A stretch of 21,553 nt of DNA from Saccoglossus kowalevskii (lineage: Eukaryota > Hemichordata > Enteropneusta > Harrimaniidae), in the NCBI RefSeq assembly GCF_000003605.2, contig NW_003140812.1, forward strand, positions 81,002 through 102,554. Direction: 5' to 3'. Shown here piece by piece: positions 1 to 9,640 of the stretch. The notes below the pieces were generated by a model. That model searched no databases and was not told where the DNA came from. It saw only the letters and a program-made list of their open reading frames with translations. The position numbers and the translations under genes were made by a program. How positions within the stretch are numbered: the first letter of the stretch is position 1; every line of letters starts with the position of its first letter.

Positions 1-174
1 TTTGGAAACACTACTGAGGCTGCCTTGCTTCCCTTCAGAAAATCTACATTTTAACCAACTTACATGACATTCTATGTTATGTTGACTTTATCACATGAAA
101 GTTTATAGTGCATTTCATCAATTAATAAATAAATGTGAAAATCGTAATTTTCAACACATATAATAGTCTCGCTA

Positions 175-1750
175 CCTTAAATGAACGCGTCACCCTATAT
201 ACCTGATTTAAATAAACAAGTCACCCTAGATACCTATTCAAAAAAACAAGTCACCCTATATACCACATTTAAATAAACAAGTCATCCTATATACCTGATT
301 TAAATAAACAATTTGCTCTACATACCTAATAATAAATAAACAAGTCACCCTTTATACCTCATTTAAATAAACAAGTTGCTTTAGATACCTCATTTAAATA
401 TACAAGTTGCTCTGGATAACTGATTTAAATAAACAATTTGCTCTAGATACCTCATTTAAATAAACAAGTTGCTCTAGATACCTGATTTAAATAAACAAGT
501 TGCTCTAGATACCTGATTTAAATAAACAAGTTGCTCTAAATACCTGATTTAAATAAACAAGTTGCTCTAGATACCTCATTTGAATAAACAAGTTGCTCTA
601 GATACCTAATTTAAATAAACAAGTTGCTCTAGATACCTCATTTAAATAAAGAAGTTGCTCTAGATGCCTGATTTAAATAAACAAGTTGCTCTAGATACCT
701 GATTTAAATAAACAAGTTGCTCTAGATACCTGATTTAAATAAACAAGTTGCTCTAGATACCTGATTTAAATAAAGAAGTTGCTCTAGATACCTGATTTAA
801 ATAAACAAGTTGCTCTAGATACCTGATTTAAATAAACAAGTTGCTCTAGATACCTCATTTGAATAAACAAGTTGCTCTAGATACCTAATTTAAATAAACA
901 AGTTGCTCTAGATACCTCATTTAAATAAAGAAGTTGCTCTAGATGCCTGATTTAAATAAACAAGTTGCTCTAGATACCTGATTTAAATAAACAAGTTGCT
1001 CTAGATACCTGATTTAAATAAACAAGTTGCTCTAGATACCTGATTTAAATAAACAAGTTGCTCTAGATACCTAATTTAAATAAACAAGTTGCTCTAGATA
1101 CCTCATTTAAATAAACAAGTTGCTCTAGATACCTGATTTAAATAAACAAGTTGCTCTACATACCTGATTTAAATAAACAATTTGCTCTACATACCTGATA
1201 ATAAACAAGTCACCCTATATACCTCATTTAAATAAACAAGTCAGCCTATATAACTCATTTAAATAAAGAACTTGTTCTAGATACCTGATTTAAATAAACA
1301 AGTTGCTATGGATAACTGACTTAAATAAACAAGACCCCCTAGATACCTAATTTAAATAAACAAGACCCTCTGGATACCTAATTTAAATAAACAAGTCCCT
1401 CTAGATACCTGATTTAAATAAATAAGTCACCCTAAATATCTGTTCTAAATAAACGAGTTACCCTAGATACCTGTTTTAAATAAATAAGTTGCTATAGATA
1501 ACTGATTTAAATAAACAAGACCCCCTAGATACCTAATTTAAATAAACAAGACCCTCTAGATACCTGTTTTAAATAAATAAGTCACCCTAGATACCTAATT
1601 TAAATAAACAAGTCACCCTAGATACCTAATTTAAATAAACAAGTTGCTCTAGATACCTCATTTAAATAAATAAGTCATCCTATATACCTTTTTCGAATAA
1701 ATAAGTCACCCTAAATACGTGTTTTAAATAAATGAGTCACCCTAGGTACT
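175..1750. repeat. 31-bp satellite array, about 50 copies
   Basis: Tandem repeat with a 31-bp period. Each unit contains the blocks tttaaataaacaagttgctc and tagatacctga. The central part (about 430-1190) is nearly homogeneous. Units at both edges are diverged: 'ttgctc' is replaced by variants such as 'tcaccc', 'acccc' or 'tcatcc'. This homogenised core with decayed edges is the pattern expected from unequal exchange. Higher-order structure is visible: diagnostic variant units (cctcatttgaa, then aaagaag with tagatgcctg) recur exactly 279 bp apart, which is 9 units, and another variant pair (ttgctat...gataactga) recurs 186 bp apart, which is 6 units. The array lies in the intron upstream of the first visible TRNT1 exon and stops about 33 bp before its splice acceptor. 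Bases 1-174 before it hold nothing I can recognise. Confidence 0.97.
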
Positions 1751-1782
1751 TGAATGAAACATTCCAAGTTGTTGTATTTCAG

Positions 1783-2024
1783 GTCTTCCTGTGGATGGTA
1801 ATGTTGATGAATTTAAATTTGTATGGAACAGATCACTTTCCATGAATCCTAAATCAATGACAGTCCTGTGTGCTTTATTTAATAAAGAAGAAGATGTTAT
1901 AATACTAGATAAAAGAGTCAAACTTTCTGTTCAGGAAAGGAAGTTGGGATTGTTCCTCGTTAGTAGTCGTCAAGATGTAATGGATACTGATGAGTTGAAA
2001 CCCTTCAAGGATATGGTAGTTATG
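1783..2024 (+). CDS. TRNT1: CCA tRNA nucleotidyltransferase 1, internal exon (penultimate)
   Basis: Coding exon of the CCA-adding enzyme, which adds the 3'-terminal CCA to tRNAs in nucleus/cytosol and mitochondria. The acceptor is tgtatttcag before 1783 and the donor is gtaagt at 2025. The exon starts with two bases of a split codon, then 80 full codons, and ends in phase 0. The peptide carries the helical body-domain pattern of the family, with 'KLSVQERKLGLFLV' and 'DELKPFKDMV' matching what I know of animal TRNT1 near residues 270-350 of a protein of about 434. The catalytic nucleotidyltransferase head lies upstream, outside the window. A GTG at 1791 is not a start, because the reading frame continues from the splice site. 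The upstream intron is filled by satellite DNA. Confidence 0.88.
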
Positions 2025-2462
2025 GTAAGTAAAATATCATAACTACTTAAAGTCCATGATTTGCAAATTTGAGGTTGAAGCTGACAACATCTTTCATTTC
2101 CCTGTGGGTGTCAGGTGAGCCACTTACAATATATTTCACATTTTTGACTAAATATCATTTACGGCAGTATACACATTCTGGAAATCTGAAAATTCTGGAT
2201 ACTGGATACTCTGCACCAAAATTCTGGATACTTCGAATCGATTGGCAACAACTATTCCAGGGGTTTTCTAGAAAAAAAAACTGCGGTGCCACCAAGTGGG
2301 GGAGATAGGGTTCTCCCATTCCAGGGTATGGAGTTTTTGATAATTCTAAGTTAAAATTGAGCATTCTATGGCTTCCTTGGGGCCAAAACTACTGTCAGGC
2401 AGGTCACAGTTGAAGACTGGCCCCATGTGATCCCTGGTCAATCAGAATTTTATGGTTGTCAG

Positions 2463-2520
2463 CGGATCTGCTCCCCAGGGTGAGGGGGCGCATGGCATGA
2501 GGGCGCTGCGCCCCTGTTCC
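2463..2520. other. GC-rich patch with short hairpin in intron
   Basis: A stretch with several G runs and the inverted repeat gggcg-ctg-cgccc, strongly different in composition from the AT-rich surroundings. It could be the end of an old mobile element, since repeated phrases such as 'attctggatact' occur just upstream (2190-2232). I cannot name the family. Confidence 0.4.
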
Positions 2521-2769
2521 CTTGTTCAAAAAAATCCCTGTATACTATCCTCATCCCCAGGATGCACATGGTCATGCATACTAATTAGGCTAAGAAAAAA
2601 TATTTGTTTTTGTTGCTGAGATATTTTTTTATTGTTTTGACTTTTTTCTTTAACTTTTAAAATACATTTTAATTATGCTTATACTGACCATATACAAATC
2701 ATTTGTTTTTTGACTTCACTCTAATGTCCACTAAGTACTACAATATTGATTTTACCTGCCAAGTTGCCA

Positions 2770-3160
2770 AGTACTTCTATTAGATATGTACTTCTATTAG
2801 ATATGTACTTCTATTAGATATGTACTTCTATTAGATATGTACTTCTAATAGATATGTACTTCTATTAGATATGTACTTCTATTAGATATGTACTTCTATT
2901 AGATATGTACTTCTAATAGATATGTACTTCTATTAGATATGTACACTTCTATTAGATATGTACACTTCTATTAGATATGTACTTCTATTAGATATGTACT
3001 TCTATTAGATATGTACTTCTAATTAGATATGTACTTCTAATAGATATGTACTTCTATTAGATATGTACTTCTATTAGATATGTACTTCTATTAGATATGT
3101 ACTTCTATTAGATATGTACTTCTATTAGATATGTACTTCTATTAGATATGTACTTCTAAT
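2770..3160. repeat. 17-bp minisatellite, about 23 copies
   Basis: Tandem repeat of tatgtacttctattaga (17 bp). The core tcta-t-taga is a 9-bp near-palindrome. Several units carry tcta-a-taga instead, a centre-base change that makes the core read as its own reverse complement. Two neighbouring units have an extra 'ac' (gtacacttc, 19 bp) and one has an extra base (ctaattaga). The array lies inside the intron between the two TRNT1 exons, and high identity between copies suggests recent expansion. Confidence 0.97.
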
Positions 3161-3285
3161 AATTAATAATTATATAATTGTTTATTTAATTATATGTGTA
3201 CAAAATATCACATGACTGACGTAGAAACTTTAAATTAGTGCTACAACTACCAATATTTAACAATAATTTGAACATGATCTTCTAT

Positions 3286-3484
3286 TTAACCTTTTCATCA
3301 TCAGACTTTCTTGCCCAAATTTGTCTGCATTTCTTTCTTACATTTTCTCAATATTTCTAGAAATGCACTGTAATTTTGGAGACAACAGTCAGAATTTGAG
3401 TCAATTTTCAGTTTTTACTCAAACAGTTTGGCTATTTTTGTTCCAATCTTCTGAAAGAAAGTGCAGACTATAAATTGGACTATT
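3286..3484 (+). repeat. Dispersed repeat, copy 1 (inverted partner at 16726-16894)
   Basis: About 199 bp beginning ttaaccttttca and ending near cagactataaat. The reverse complement of 16726-16894 aligns along most of it. Shared blocks include gagtcaattttcagttttta, caatcttctgaa and cagactataaa, with one indel of about 25 bp. It looks like a short interspersed or MITE-type element. No polymerase III boxes or terminal repeats could be confirmed, so the class is open. It ends about 140 bp upstream of the TRNT1 terminal exon. Confidence 0.85.
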
Positions 3485-3568
3485 TTGTTTTGTGAATTTG
3501 TAATGAAAAAAGCGAACTGGTTCAAACAGACTTTTCTATTTTTTGCTCATGTCTTGGATGTAACTCAC

Positions 3569-3636
3569 TTTTCTGTTGTTTTTTTCACGGGTCTAACCAA
3601 AGCCTTTTCTGTTGTTTTTCAGGGACAAACCAAAGA
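3569..3636 (+). repeat. Tandemly duplicated 3' splice-site region
   Basis: The stretch ttttctgttgttttt plus the following bases occurs twice, 36 bp apart. The upstream copy (from 3569) reads ...ttcacgggtctaaccaaag and the downstream copy (from 3605) reads ...ttcagggacaaaccaaag. The downstream copy is the acceptor for the terminal TRNT1 exon. The upstream copy has 'cac' where the AG should be and so lacks a working acceptor at the same position. Confidence 0.8.
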
Positions 3637-3886
3637 CAAACAGATATTCCCCAAAGTATTAGAACTTTTAAAATACAAAGGAAACATTCAGTTATATCAA
3701 GATTTTCAAAAATGGGAAATTCCAAAATTTCCAGTTTCGGGAAAAGACCTGATAAATATGGGAATACAACCAAACAAGAAATTTGGACGTTACATGGATA
3801 GACTACGAGAAGTCTGGAAAAACAGTGATTACACATGTACAAAAGAGAGTTTACTACAACATGCAGAGCAGTTCAAATCCAACTAG
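3623..3886 (+). CDS. TRNT1: CCA tRNA nucleotidyltransferase 1, terminal exon
   Basis: Last coding exon of the CCA-adding enzyme: 87 codons and a TAG stop at 3884-3886. It begins in phase 0 after gtttttcag, matching the phase-0 end of the exon at 2024. The peptide has the characteristic C-terminal signature of animal TRNT1: 'ELLKYKGN', then 'FPVSGKDLINMGI' (human counterpart FPVSGHDIRKVGI), then 'LREVWKNSDY' and 'TKESLL'. In the family this is the tail domain that contacts the tRNA elbow. Together the two exons give 167 residues, close to the last 167 of the human enzyme. The longer open frame upstream (from 3461) is intron read-through. No frameshift or stop was seen, so the gene appears functional. 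Confidence 0.94.
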   Translation, partial: GQTKDKQIFPKVLELLKYKGNIQLYQDFQKWEIPKFPVSGKDLINMGIQPNKKFGRYMDRLREVWKNSDYTCTKESLLQHAEQFKSN

Positions 3887-3990
3887 ATATACAGTTATCA
3901 GTGTTTCTGAAATGTTACAGATCTATGTCTGTATAACCAAATATCATGTGATGTCTGTAGTTGCAGAATAAAGACCCTGCAAGAGTTTCT
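3887..3990 (+). other. TRNT1: TRNT1 3' UTR with polyadenylation signal
   Basis: A canonical AATAAA lies at 3967-3972, 81 bp after the stop codon, so a short 3' UTR ending near 3985-3995 is expected. Further AATAAA copies downstream (for example near 4127) could serve as alternatives. Confidence 0.6.
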
Positions 3991-5016
3991 TATTTTTTAA
4001 GTAAAAAACTTATTCCAAGATGTGATATGGACTTTAATAGATAAAGTCGTGGAATTAGATTGTAAGTCAGATATAGCAGAAATATATTAACACTTTAAAC
4101 AAAATCAACTTTTGTTATGTTTCAGAAAATAAATATGCATATCTGAAAAAAATGGTTCCACATTTTTTAAAAAAAATTTGATAATGTAACTGTAGCAAAT
4201 GAACAAGTCTGTTTATTTGGTGCATAATTAACAAAAAAAATGGTGTTGAAAAATACATAAAAATGTGCTAAATGATGCACTAAAATATAAGCAGGAATAA
4301 TTTTGTCTTTCAAAACATTAACGACTACTGTGTTGGCATTTCCCTGTAGTGCGTTCTGATGTGAAAATTTGAAGAAATTGATAATTAAATGTGGTGAACC
4401 TTATCACAAATCTGAGATATTCTTGCAAGTGAAAAAATTTTACTGAAAGGAAAATTATTTATTGCCATATGATTATATATCACCCGTGGATGATTTTTTT
4501 TTTATTGACAACAACATGAAATGAAATGTACATTACTTATTTAAGTACAACTATTCATTAATTACTTACTTCAATTATGTCTATCCATTTCTGACAATGT
4601 GTATCAAGTTTATCTCTTTCTGTAGCAATTTCATATTCTAAATTGCTGGATGATTTTAGTGACTTTTCGCTAATGGCAATACAGTTTTAATTAAAAATAC
4701 ATCAATAATTTATTGCAAGAATAATTTTCAAGTTACAGCTACTTTGGGTATTTCTATTTCCATTTCCCGTTGGTAAAATCAGTGACTTGTTATCCCTTGT
4801 GTATCGTGGCGGCCATTTTCAATAGATACTTGCCGCACAGTTAACCTGAATTGGAAATCTCAATTTGTGTGTCCTTGCAGTGTTCCTGTCTTTTCACTAA
4901 CACTGCATACATGCCATAAACCAATAGTTGATCAGTCAATATATTTGTACTTTGAGATTACCAGTACTATATTTACAGCTGATGACAAATATATTTGCAT
5001 CTGCATATTCACCAGC
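3991..5016. other. Intergenic AT-rich sequence, no gene seen
   Basis: No exon-like frame, RNA gene or clear repeat was recognised here. It includes poly-A and poly-T runs and one short richer stretch near 4800-4860. Confidence 0.6.
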
Positions 5017-5663
5017 CATGGTTTGTTTTAGCCACAATCAGCTGGCGCACACGTGATATTAAAATAAATTCGATATTTACCATCATCTTGAATGCAGCAT
5101 AAAACTAGATAAAAGACAAGTTGTGAAACACGTTTTTCAGATTCCTACAAATTTGGACAAAACTTCCAATCTTTCACAGAAATACGGTTCACTGGGGTAA
5201 TATTAGGCCAGCCGATAACAAAATTCGAACAAATTTGGCATTTTTGTGTGGAAAAATCCCTCAAATACGAACACCTAATTTCACTAAAAACATAGAACAC
5301 TTTCCTGGGGGTATTTGAAACCGAAATTGTCATCTAACTGTGAGCCTGTCGCTAATTGGCTGCTGAGCTGGAATGACAAGTGTTCTAAGTTCCTGGTATA
5401 ATTTGGTGTTCATATACAAGGGATTTTTCCACACAAAAACGCTGAATTTGGCTGAATTTTGTTATCGGTTGGCTTATAACCCCAACGAATCATATTTTTG
5501 TGAAAGATTGGTATTTTTGTCGTGATTTGTAGGAATCTGAAAAACGTGTTTCACAACTTGTCTCTTATTTAGTTTTATGCTGCATTCAAGATGGCGGCCC
5601 CATATAGTAAATATCGTATTTATTTCATTACCACGTGTGCGTCAGCTGACTGGTTTTAGCCAT
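5017..5663. mobile_element. Long foldback (inverted-repeat) element, about 650 bp
   Basis: Two arms of about 290 bp are reverse complements of each other: left about 5017-5305, right about 5377-5663, with a spacer of about 70 bp. Matching blocks include gacaagttgtgaaacacg with cgtgtttcacaacttgtc, cgataacaaaattc with gaattttgttatcg, tgtgtggaaaaatccc with gggatttttccacaca, and cttgaatgcagcataaaact with its complement. The arms have diverged by scattered substitutions and small indels. A single-stranded transcript would form a long hairpin. This fits a foldback transposon or a large palindromic MITE. Target-site duplications were not clear. Confidence 0.9.
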
Positions 5664-6679
5664 CGCCTCATCACTACACTTTGTAGTACACAAATTGGTG
5701 AGGGAGTATGCTTACATTGAGCTCCCCTAACTGCGTTATTCAGACGATGTTGCATTCTTCACATTATGAAGATTCTGTACAGTTGACTTTTCACTGCTAA
5801 AAATGTTCGCTATTACATAGTTTGAGATGTCAAAATTTTGTGTTGCTGTGATTTCCTGTCTTCAAGCTGCATAAAATAAATAATTTTTTGTCTTCACTAC
5901 AATAGATCCTGTCGTGTATTGCTGTTACGAATTCTGCTTCAGAGATGTTATATACATAATGAATGTGTTTGAGGTTTAAAATTGTCTTAGATACAGTAAT
6001 TACACAAATAGAAGCCATCTTGTATATTTCAAATGTAATGACCCAGTGCTGTTCAGAACACTTCCTTGTGAAAAATGCTTTTATTGGAAATTTAGTTTGT
6101 CATTGTTTAACAGAAACTCCCACATCTGATTTGGTGACTATGACGCCCTAATATGCTGAAATCTTCATGTTGGTCACAACCATTGTTTGGAACTGTTATG
6201 CTCGGGTATTGAAAAGAAATGTTTGAAGCAGATATCTTGCAATTATAGTAACTGTTGTGTTATTCTACTATCCAGATTACTTGCATACAAACTAAATTTT
6301 GCTGACATACATCTTAGGAAAATGAGGGGTTAGAGTGAACCCGAGGACCACCTCAGAAAAGATGAAGATTTGTTTTATTTAACATTTAACAATGTCCATA
6401 CCCGAAACAAATTATCCAAATGACAATTTTCGTTACCACGCCAGATTAGGAGTAAAAAAGATCTTGTTTAGGGAAATAAAACTGGTTTACGCATATTTTA
6501 TTTCAATATTATATGCATATTACATATCTGAATTTGTGTAAAAGTTATTGGGGTTTGTGGAGAAACAGTCGAAAGCAAGATATTCAAATCTTGTTGTCAA
6601 TCAGAATGCTACCAATCGGAATATTGACGATAACATTTTTTTAATGCAATGTGGAAGTGAAATGACAAAATACTAAGTT
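5664..6679. other. Intergenic sequence, no gene seen
   Basis: AT-rich DNA without splice-supported frames. Short open frames near 5830-6150 on both strands overlap each other and have no coding character. No repeat family was recognised. Confidence 0.6.
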
Positions 6680-7072
6680 TAATTGCTTTGATATTGAATA
6701 TACAGGTACTTCAGATGAGCCTTTTTCAAATTGTCTATAATTTTGGTGAAATGTGATATTTTTGACTTCTTGTTGAAAAGCGCAAGTCTGATTGATTTGA
6801 TATTATACATATAGGTACTACAGGTGGACCTCTCAAGAATTCTTCATTTTGTGATGCATTGCTAACAGCAGAACTATCACAGCCGAGAGACTGCTTGTTT
6901 TATTTTGATAAATATTTGTCATTTTAAGAAAAAAAATGATTTTGATACAAAATTCAAGTTTCTTATTGAAAACAACTTGCCAGATTGCATCTAGTAGACA
7001 GATTGATTTGATATTTATTTCTCTTTATGAATTTGAAAGAACAGTGCTATATCAGCTGGTAGGCTGCTACGT
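6680..7072 (-). mobile_element. Degraded pearl-like (Helitron-like) element copies
   Basis: The blocks gacttcttgttgaaaa, tataggtactacaggtgga and gctaacagcagaactatc followed by agccgagagactgcttgttt (6763-6900) match the core and one end of the better copies at 8702-9364 and 14931-15979. A second, more decayed copy appears to run to about 7072 (ttcttattgaaaacaac, then taggctgctacgttt). Orientation is the same as the 8702 copy. Boundaries are approximate. Confidence 0.7.
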
Positions 7073-8690
7073 TTGACTTTCCAGCCAAATTTTATGTATA
7101 ATTTTTACTACTTTCAAGCCAACCTTTACAACTTTCCATCTAAGTTTTTCGTCTTTCCAACCAACTTAACAACTTTCCAAGAAACTCTCGTGATTTTCTG
7201 GCAAACTTGTAATTTTTATGGCTTTACAAGCATATTTTTCAACTTTCCAGCCAACATTTACATCTTGCCAACCAGATTATGACTCTTTGATTAATTTTTT
7301 GACTTTTTGTCCAATCTTTCCACCCAACTTTTCTAACCAGCTTTTATGATTTTTCAGCTAACATTTATGGCTTTACAACAAAAATTGTTGAATTTCCAGA
7401 CAACTTTATAATTTTTCTATCAAATTTATGAATTTCTCTTCAAATTATGATTTTTTGCTTGACGTTTACTACTTTCCAGCGAATATTTATGACTTTCCAC
7501 CCTAATTTTTCTACTTTCCACTCAATGTTTTGACTTATCAACCAAATTCTGACATTTGCCTAATTTTTACTACCAGTAATTTCCAACCAACGATTTTCCA
7601 TCTAAACTATTTGACTTTCCAACTAGCTTTTACGACTATCCACCAAACTTTATCAACTTTCCATCCAACTTTCTCTACTTTCCACCTAGAATTTTTGAAT
7701 TTCGAACCATCTTTTATGATTTTGGTTCCCAAGCACTTCCAGCAACTTTCTAATCACTGTTTTCAAATTTCAAACCAACTATGATATACTACATTCAAAA
7801 CTACTTTCCAACCAATTTTGTTGTCGTTCCAACCAAGGTTTATGAATTTTTAGCTAATTTATATGACTTTTACAACTATCAAATCAACTTTTACTACTTT
7901 CCAGCCTTTTAGGACTTTTTTTTGACTTTCCATCCAAATTTTTTCAAATTTTTAATCAAATTGTAGTCTCAAACTTTCATGACTTTCCATCCATCTTTTT
8001 CAGCCACTTTGTTGGTCTGTTATATATAATATCACAACATAATTTGTAAAATACTTTATTCCTAGTTGGAAATAATTTTCGCTGAAATTGACAGTGATTC
8101 CGTGAAAATAAAATCCAGCGAATATACCTTTTTTTCCCATATTTTACATTCAACTCGTCAAAAATCAGTGAAAATAAAATCCATAAAATACTTTTCAGCG
8201 ACAAGTAATTCCAGCTAAAATAAAATAGTTTTCAGTGATTGACACAAGACAGTAATACCCCTGTACTTATTCACATTATCTTCGTCACCCTTGTCATAAT
8301 TGTGAAAAAGAAAAGCTGTAATACAATACAATCTGATAGTTGGCAAATGTTGAACAAAGACTGCCACACATTACTATCCAGACATTTTTTTGACTTTCCA
8401 GACAACTTTCAATTGAACATTTTTTTTACTTCTCAAGCACCTTCAGGGACTTTTTTTTCATCCAACTTTAATGATTCTTTCCAATAACTTTTGCTGCATT
8501 TCAATCAACTTTCTCTATTTTCCAACTAACTTTTACGAAAATCCACTCATATTTTTCAACTTTCTAAATTATAATTTTTGCTTAACATTACTATTTTCCA
8601 GCCAACTATTTTACCAACTTTTACAACTTTCCACCCATATTTTTCAATTTTCCTACTGGCTTTTAAATTTTACATGTTTTATAGATTCTA
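7073..8690 (+). repeat. Degenerate array of ctttccaaccaacttttac-type units
   Basis: Imperfect repeats of roughly 22-30 bp built around ctttccaaccaacttttac. There are dozens of variants such as gactttccatccaactt, aactttccagccaac and ctactttccacc. The + strand is depleted in G. The spacing is too irregular for an exact period, so this is an old minisatellite. It is interrupted at about 8020-8240 by a MITE-like sequence and at 8702-9364 by a pearl-like element, and it resumes at 9365-9640. Open frames here (rich in F, N, L and T) are by-products of the low-G composition. Confidence 0.8.
8047..8236 (-). mobile_element. Diverged MITE copy related to 14282-14489, opposite orientation
   Basis: It contains ataattttcgctgaaa, gtgaaaataaaatccagcga and atcagtgaaaataaaatcca. 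These align to the reverse complement of the MITE at 14282-14489 through its middle part. The outer ends have decayed, so target-site duplications cannot be read. It sits inside the degenerate ctttccaacc array. Confidence 0.75.
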
Positions 8691-8701
8691 CCCATTTTTT
8701 T

Positions 8702-9364
8702 AGCTCCGCTGTCGACTTTGTCGAGTGGAGCTTATCATATGAGTGATTGTCCGTGTCAATGTTTTACTTTTTTGACTTCTTCTTGAAAACTACAAGCCTG
8801 AATGCTTTGATACTTGGTGTATATGTACCTTGGGTAGACCTCTCTTAGGTTTGTTCATTTCATGTTGATATCTTCAATTCTCTAATTTTGGTGAATATTT
8901 TTGGTAAAAAGTGATATTTTCAACTTGTTAAAAACCGCAAGTCCAATTGCTTTCATACTACATATATAGGTACTAAATGTGGACCTCTCTCAGATTTGTT
9001 CATTTCGTGATATCTTCAATTTTCTAATTTTGGTGAATGTTTTTGTAATTTTTGGTAAAAAGTTATATTTTCGACTTCTTGTTAAAAACCAATAGTTCAA
9101 TTGCTTTGATATTACATATATAGGTACTACATGTGGACCTCTCTCAGATTTGTTCATTTTGTGATGATATCTTCAATTCTCTAATTTTGGTGAATATTTT
9201 TGTAATTTTTGGTAGAAAGTGATATTTTCGACTTCTTGTTAAAAACTGCAAGTTCGATTGCTTTGATACTATACATATTGTTCATTTTCTAATGGTGTCT
9301 TCAGTTCTTTAATTGGAATGTGCATTGCTAACAGCGGAGCTATCTCAGCCGAGAGGCTACTTGT
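8702..9364 (-). mobile_element. Pearl-like / Helitron-like non-autonomous element, copy A
   Basis: One end is agctccgctgtcgac-ttt-gtcgagtggagct, an imperfect hairpin at 8702-8732. The other end is gctaacagcggagc then cagccgagaggctacttgt near 9326-9364. Between them are about three to four tandem core repeats of roughly 157 bp, containing gacttcttgttaaaaa, tataggtacta, gtggacctctctcagatttg and tcttcaattctctaattttg. No protein is encoded. The terminal hairpin and the tandem core recall pearl elements and other Helitron-like non-autonomous elements in molluscs. That family assignment is an inference from architecture. The copy is inserted in the ctttccaacc array. Confidence 0.8.
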
Positions 9365-9640
9365 TTTTACTTTCCAACCACCTTTTTTTTGACATTCCAC
9401 CCTAAAATATTCTGCATTTGAAATAACTTTTATGGCTTTTCACCCTACTTTTTAAACAACTGCTGCCAATTTCTATAGCTTTCCATCCAACACTTATGAC
9501 TTTAGACTGAACTTGTGAACATTTACGACTTTATAATTAATAGTTTTGAGTTACACAAATTGAAACTTCCAACATACTTTTTAGATTTCCAACCCACTTT
9601 TACGGCTTAGCAGCCAACTTTTACAACATTCAACTTTCTC
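9365..9640 (+). repeat. Continuation of the degenerate ctttccaacc array
   Basis: Units such as tttccaaccacc, ctttccatccaacac and ttccaacccacttttac resume immediately after the pearl-like element. The element therefore inserted into a pre-existing array. Confidence 0.7.

Larger units (their letters stand above)
2025..3622 (+). other. TRNT1 intron with repeats
   Basis: Intron of 1,598 bp between gtaagt at 2025 and ttttcag ending at 3622, joining two phase-0 ends. It holds a small GC-rich patch (2463-2520, with a gggcgctgcgccc hairpin) in otherwise AT-rich DNA, a 17-bp minisatellite (2770-3160), a dispersed repeat (3286-3484), and a duplicated acceptor region (3569-3636). Open frames here on either strand show no splice or protein support. 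Confidence 0.85.

Noticed and set aside
175-1750. CRISPR-like array in the regular 31-bp repeats
   Set aside because: Repeats are directly adjacent with no unique spacers, and the locus is an intron in a eukaryotic gene. It is a satellite.
1791-2042. Independent small gene starting at GTG 1791
   Set aside because: The frame is part of a TRNT1 exon from the acceptor at 1782 to the donor at 2025. The tail after 2024 is intron.
3461-3622. N-terminal extension of the terminal TRNT1 frame
   Set aside because: It is intron read-through, including repeat DNA and the duplicated pyrimidine tract. Family similarity begins only after 3623.
5145-5333. Minus-strand frame of 62 codons
   Set aside because: It lies inside one arm of the foldback element, and the corresponding part of the other arm shows no preserved frame.
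7073-8746. Phe/Asn/Leu-rich open frames
   Set aside because: They are created by the low-G ctttccaacc repeats. Residue use mirrors base composition.
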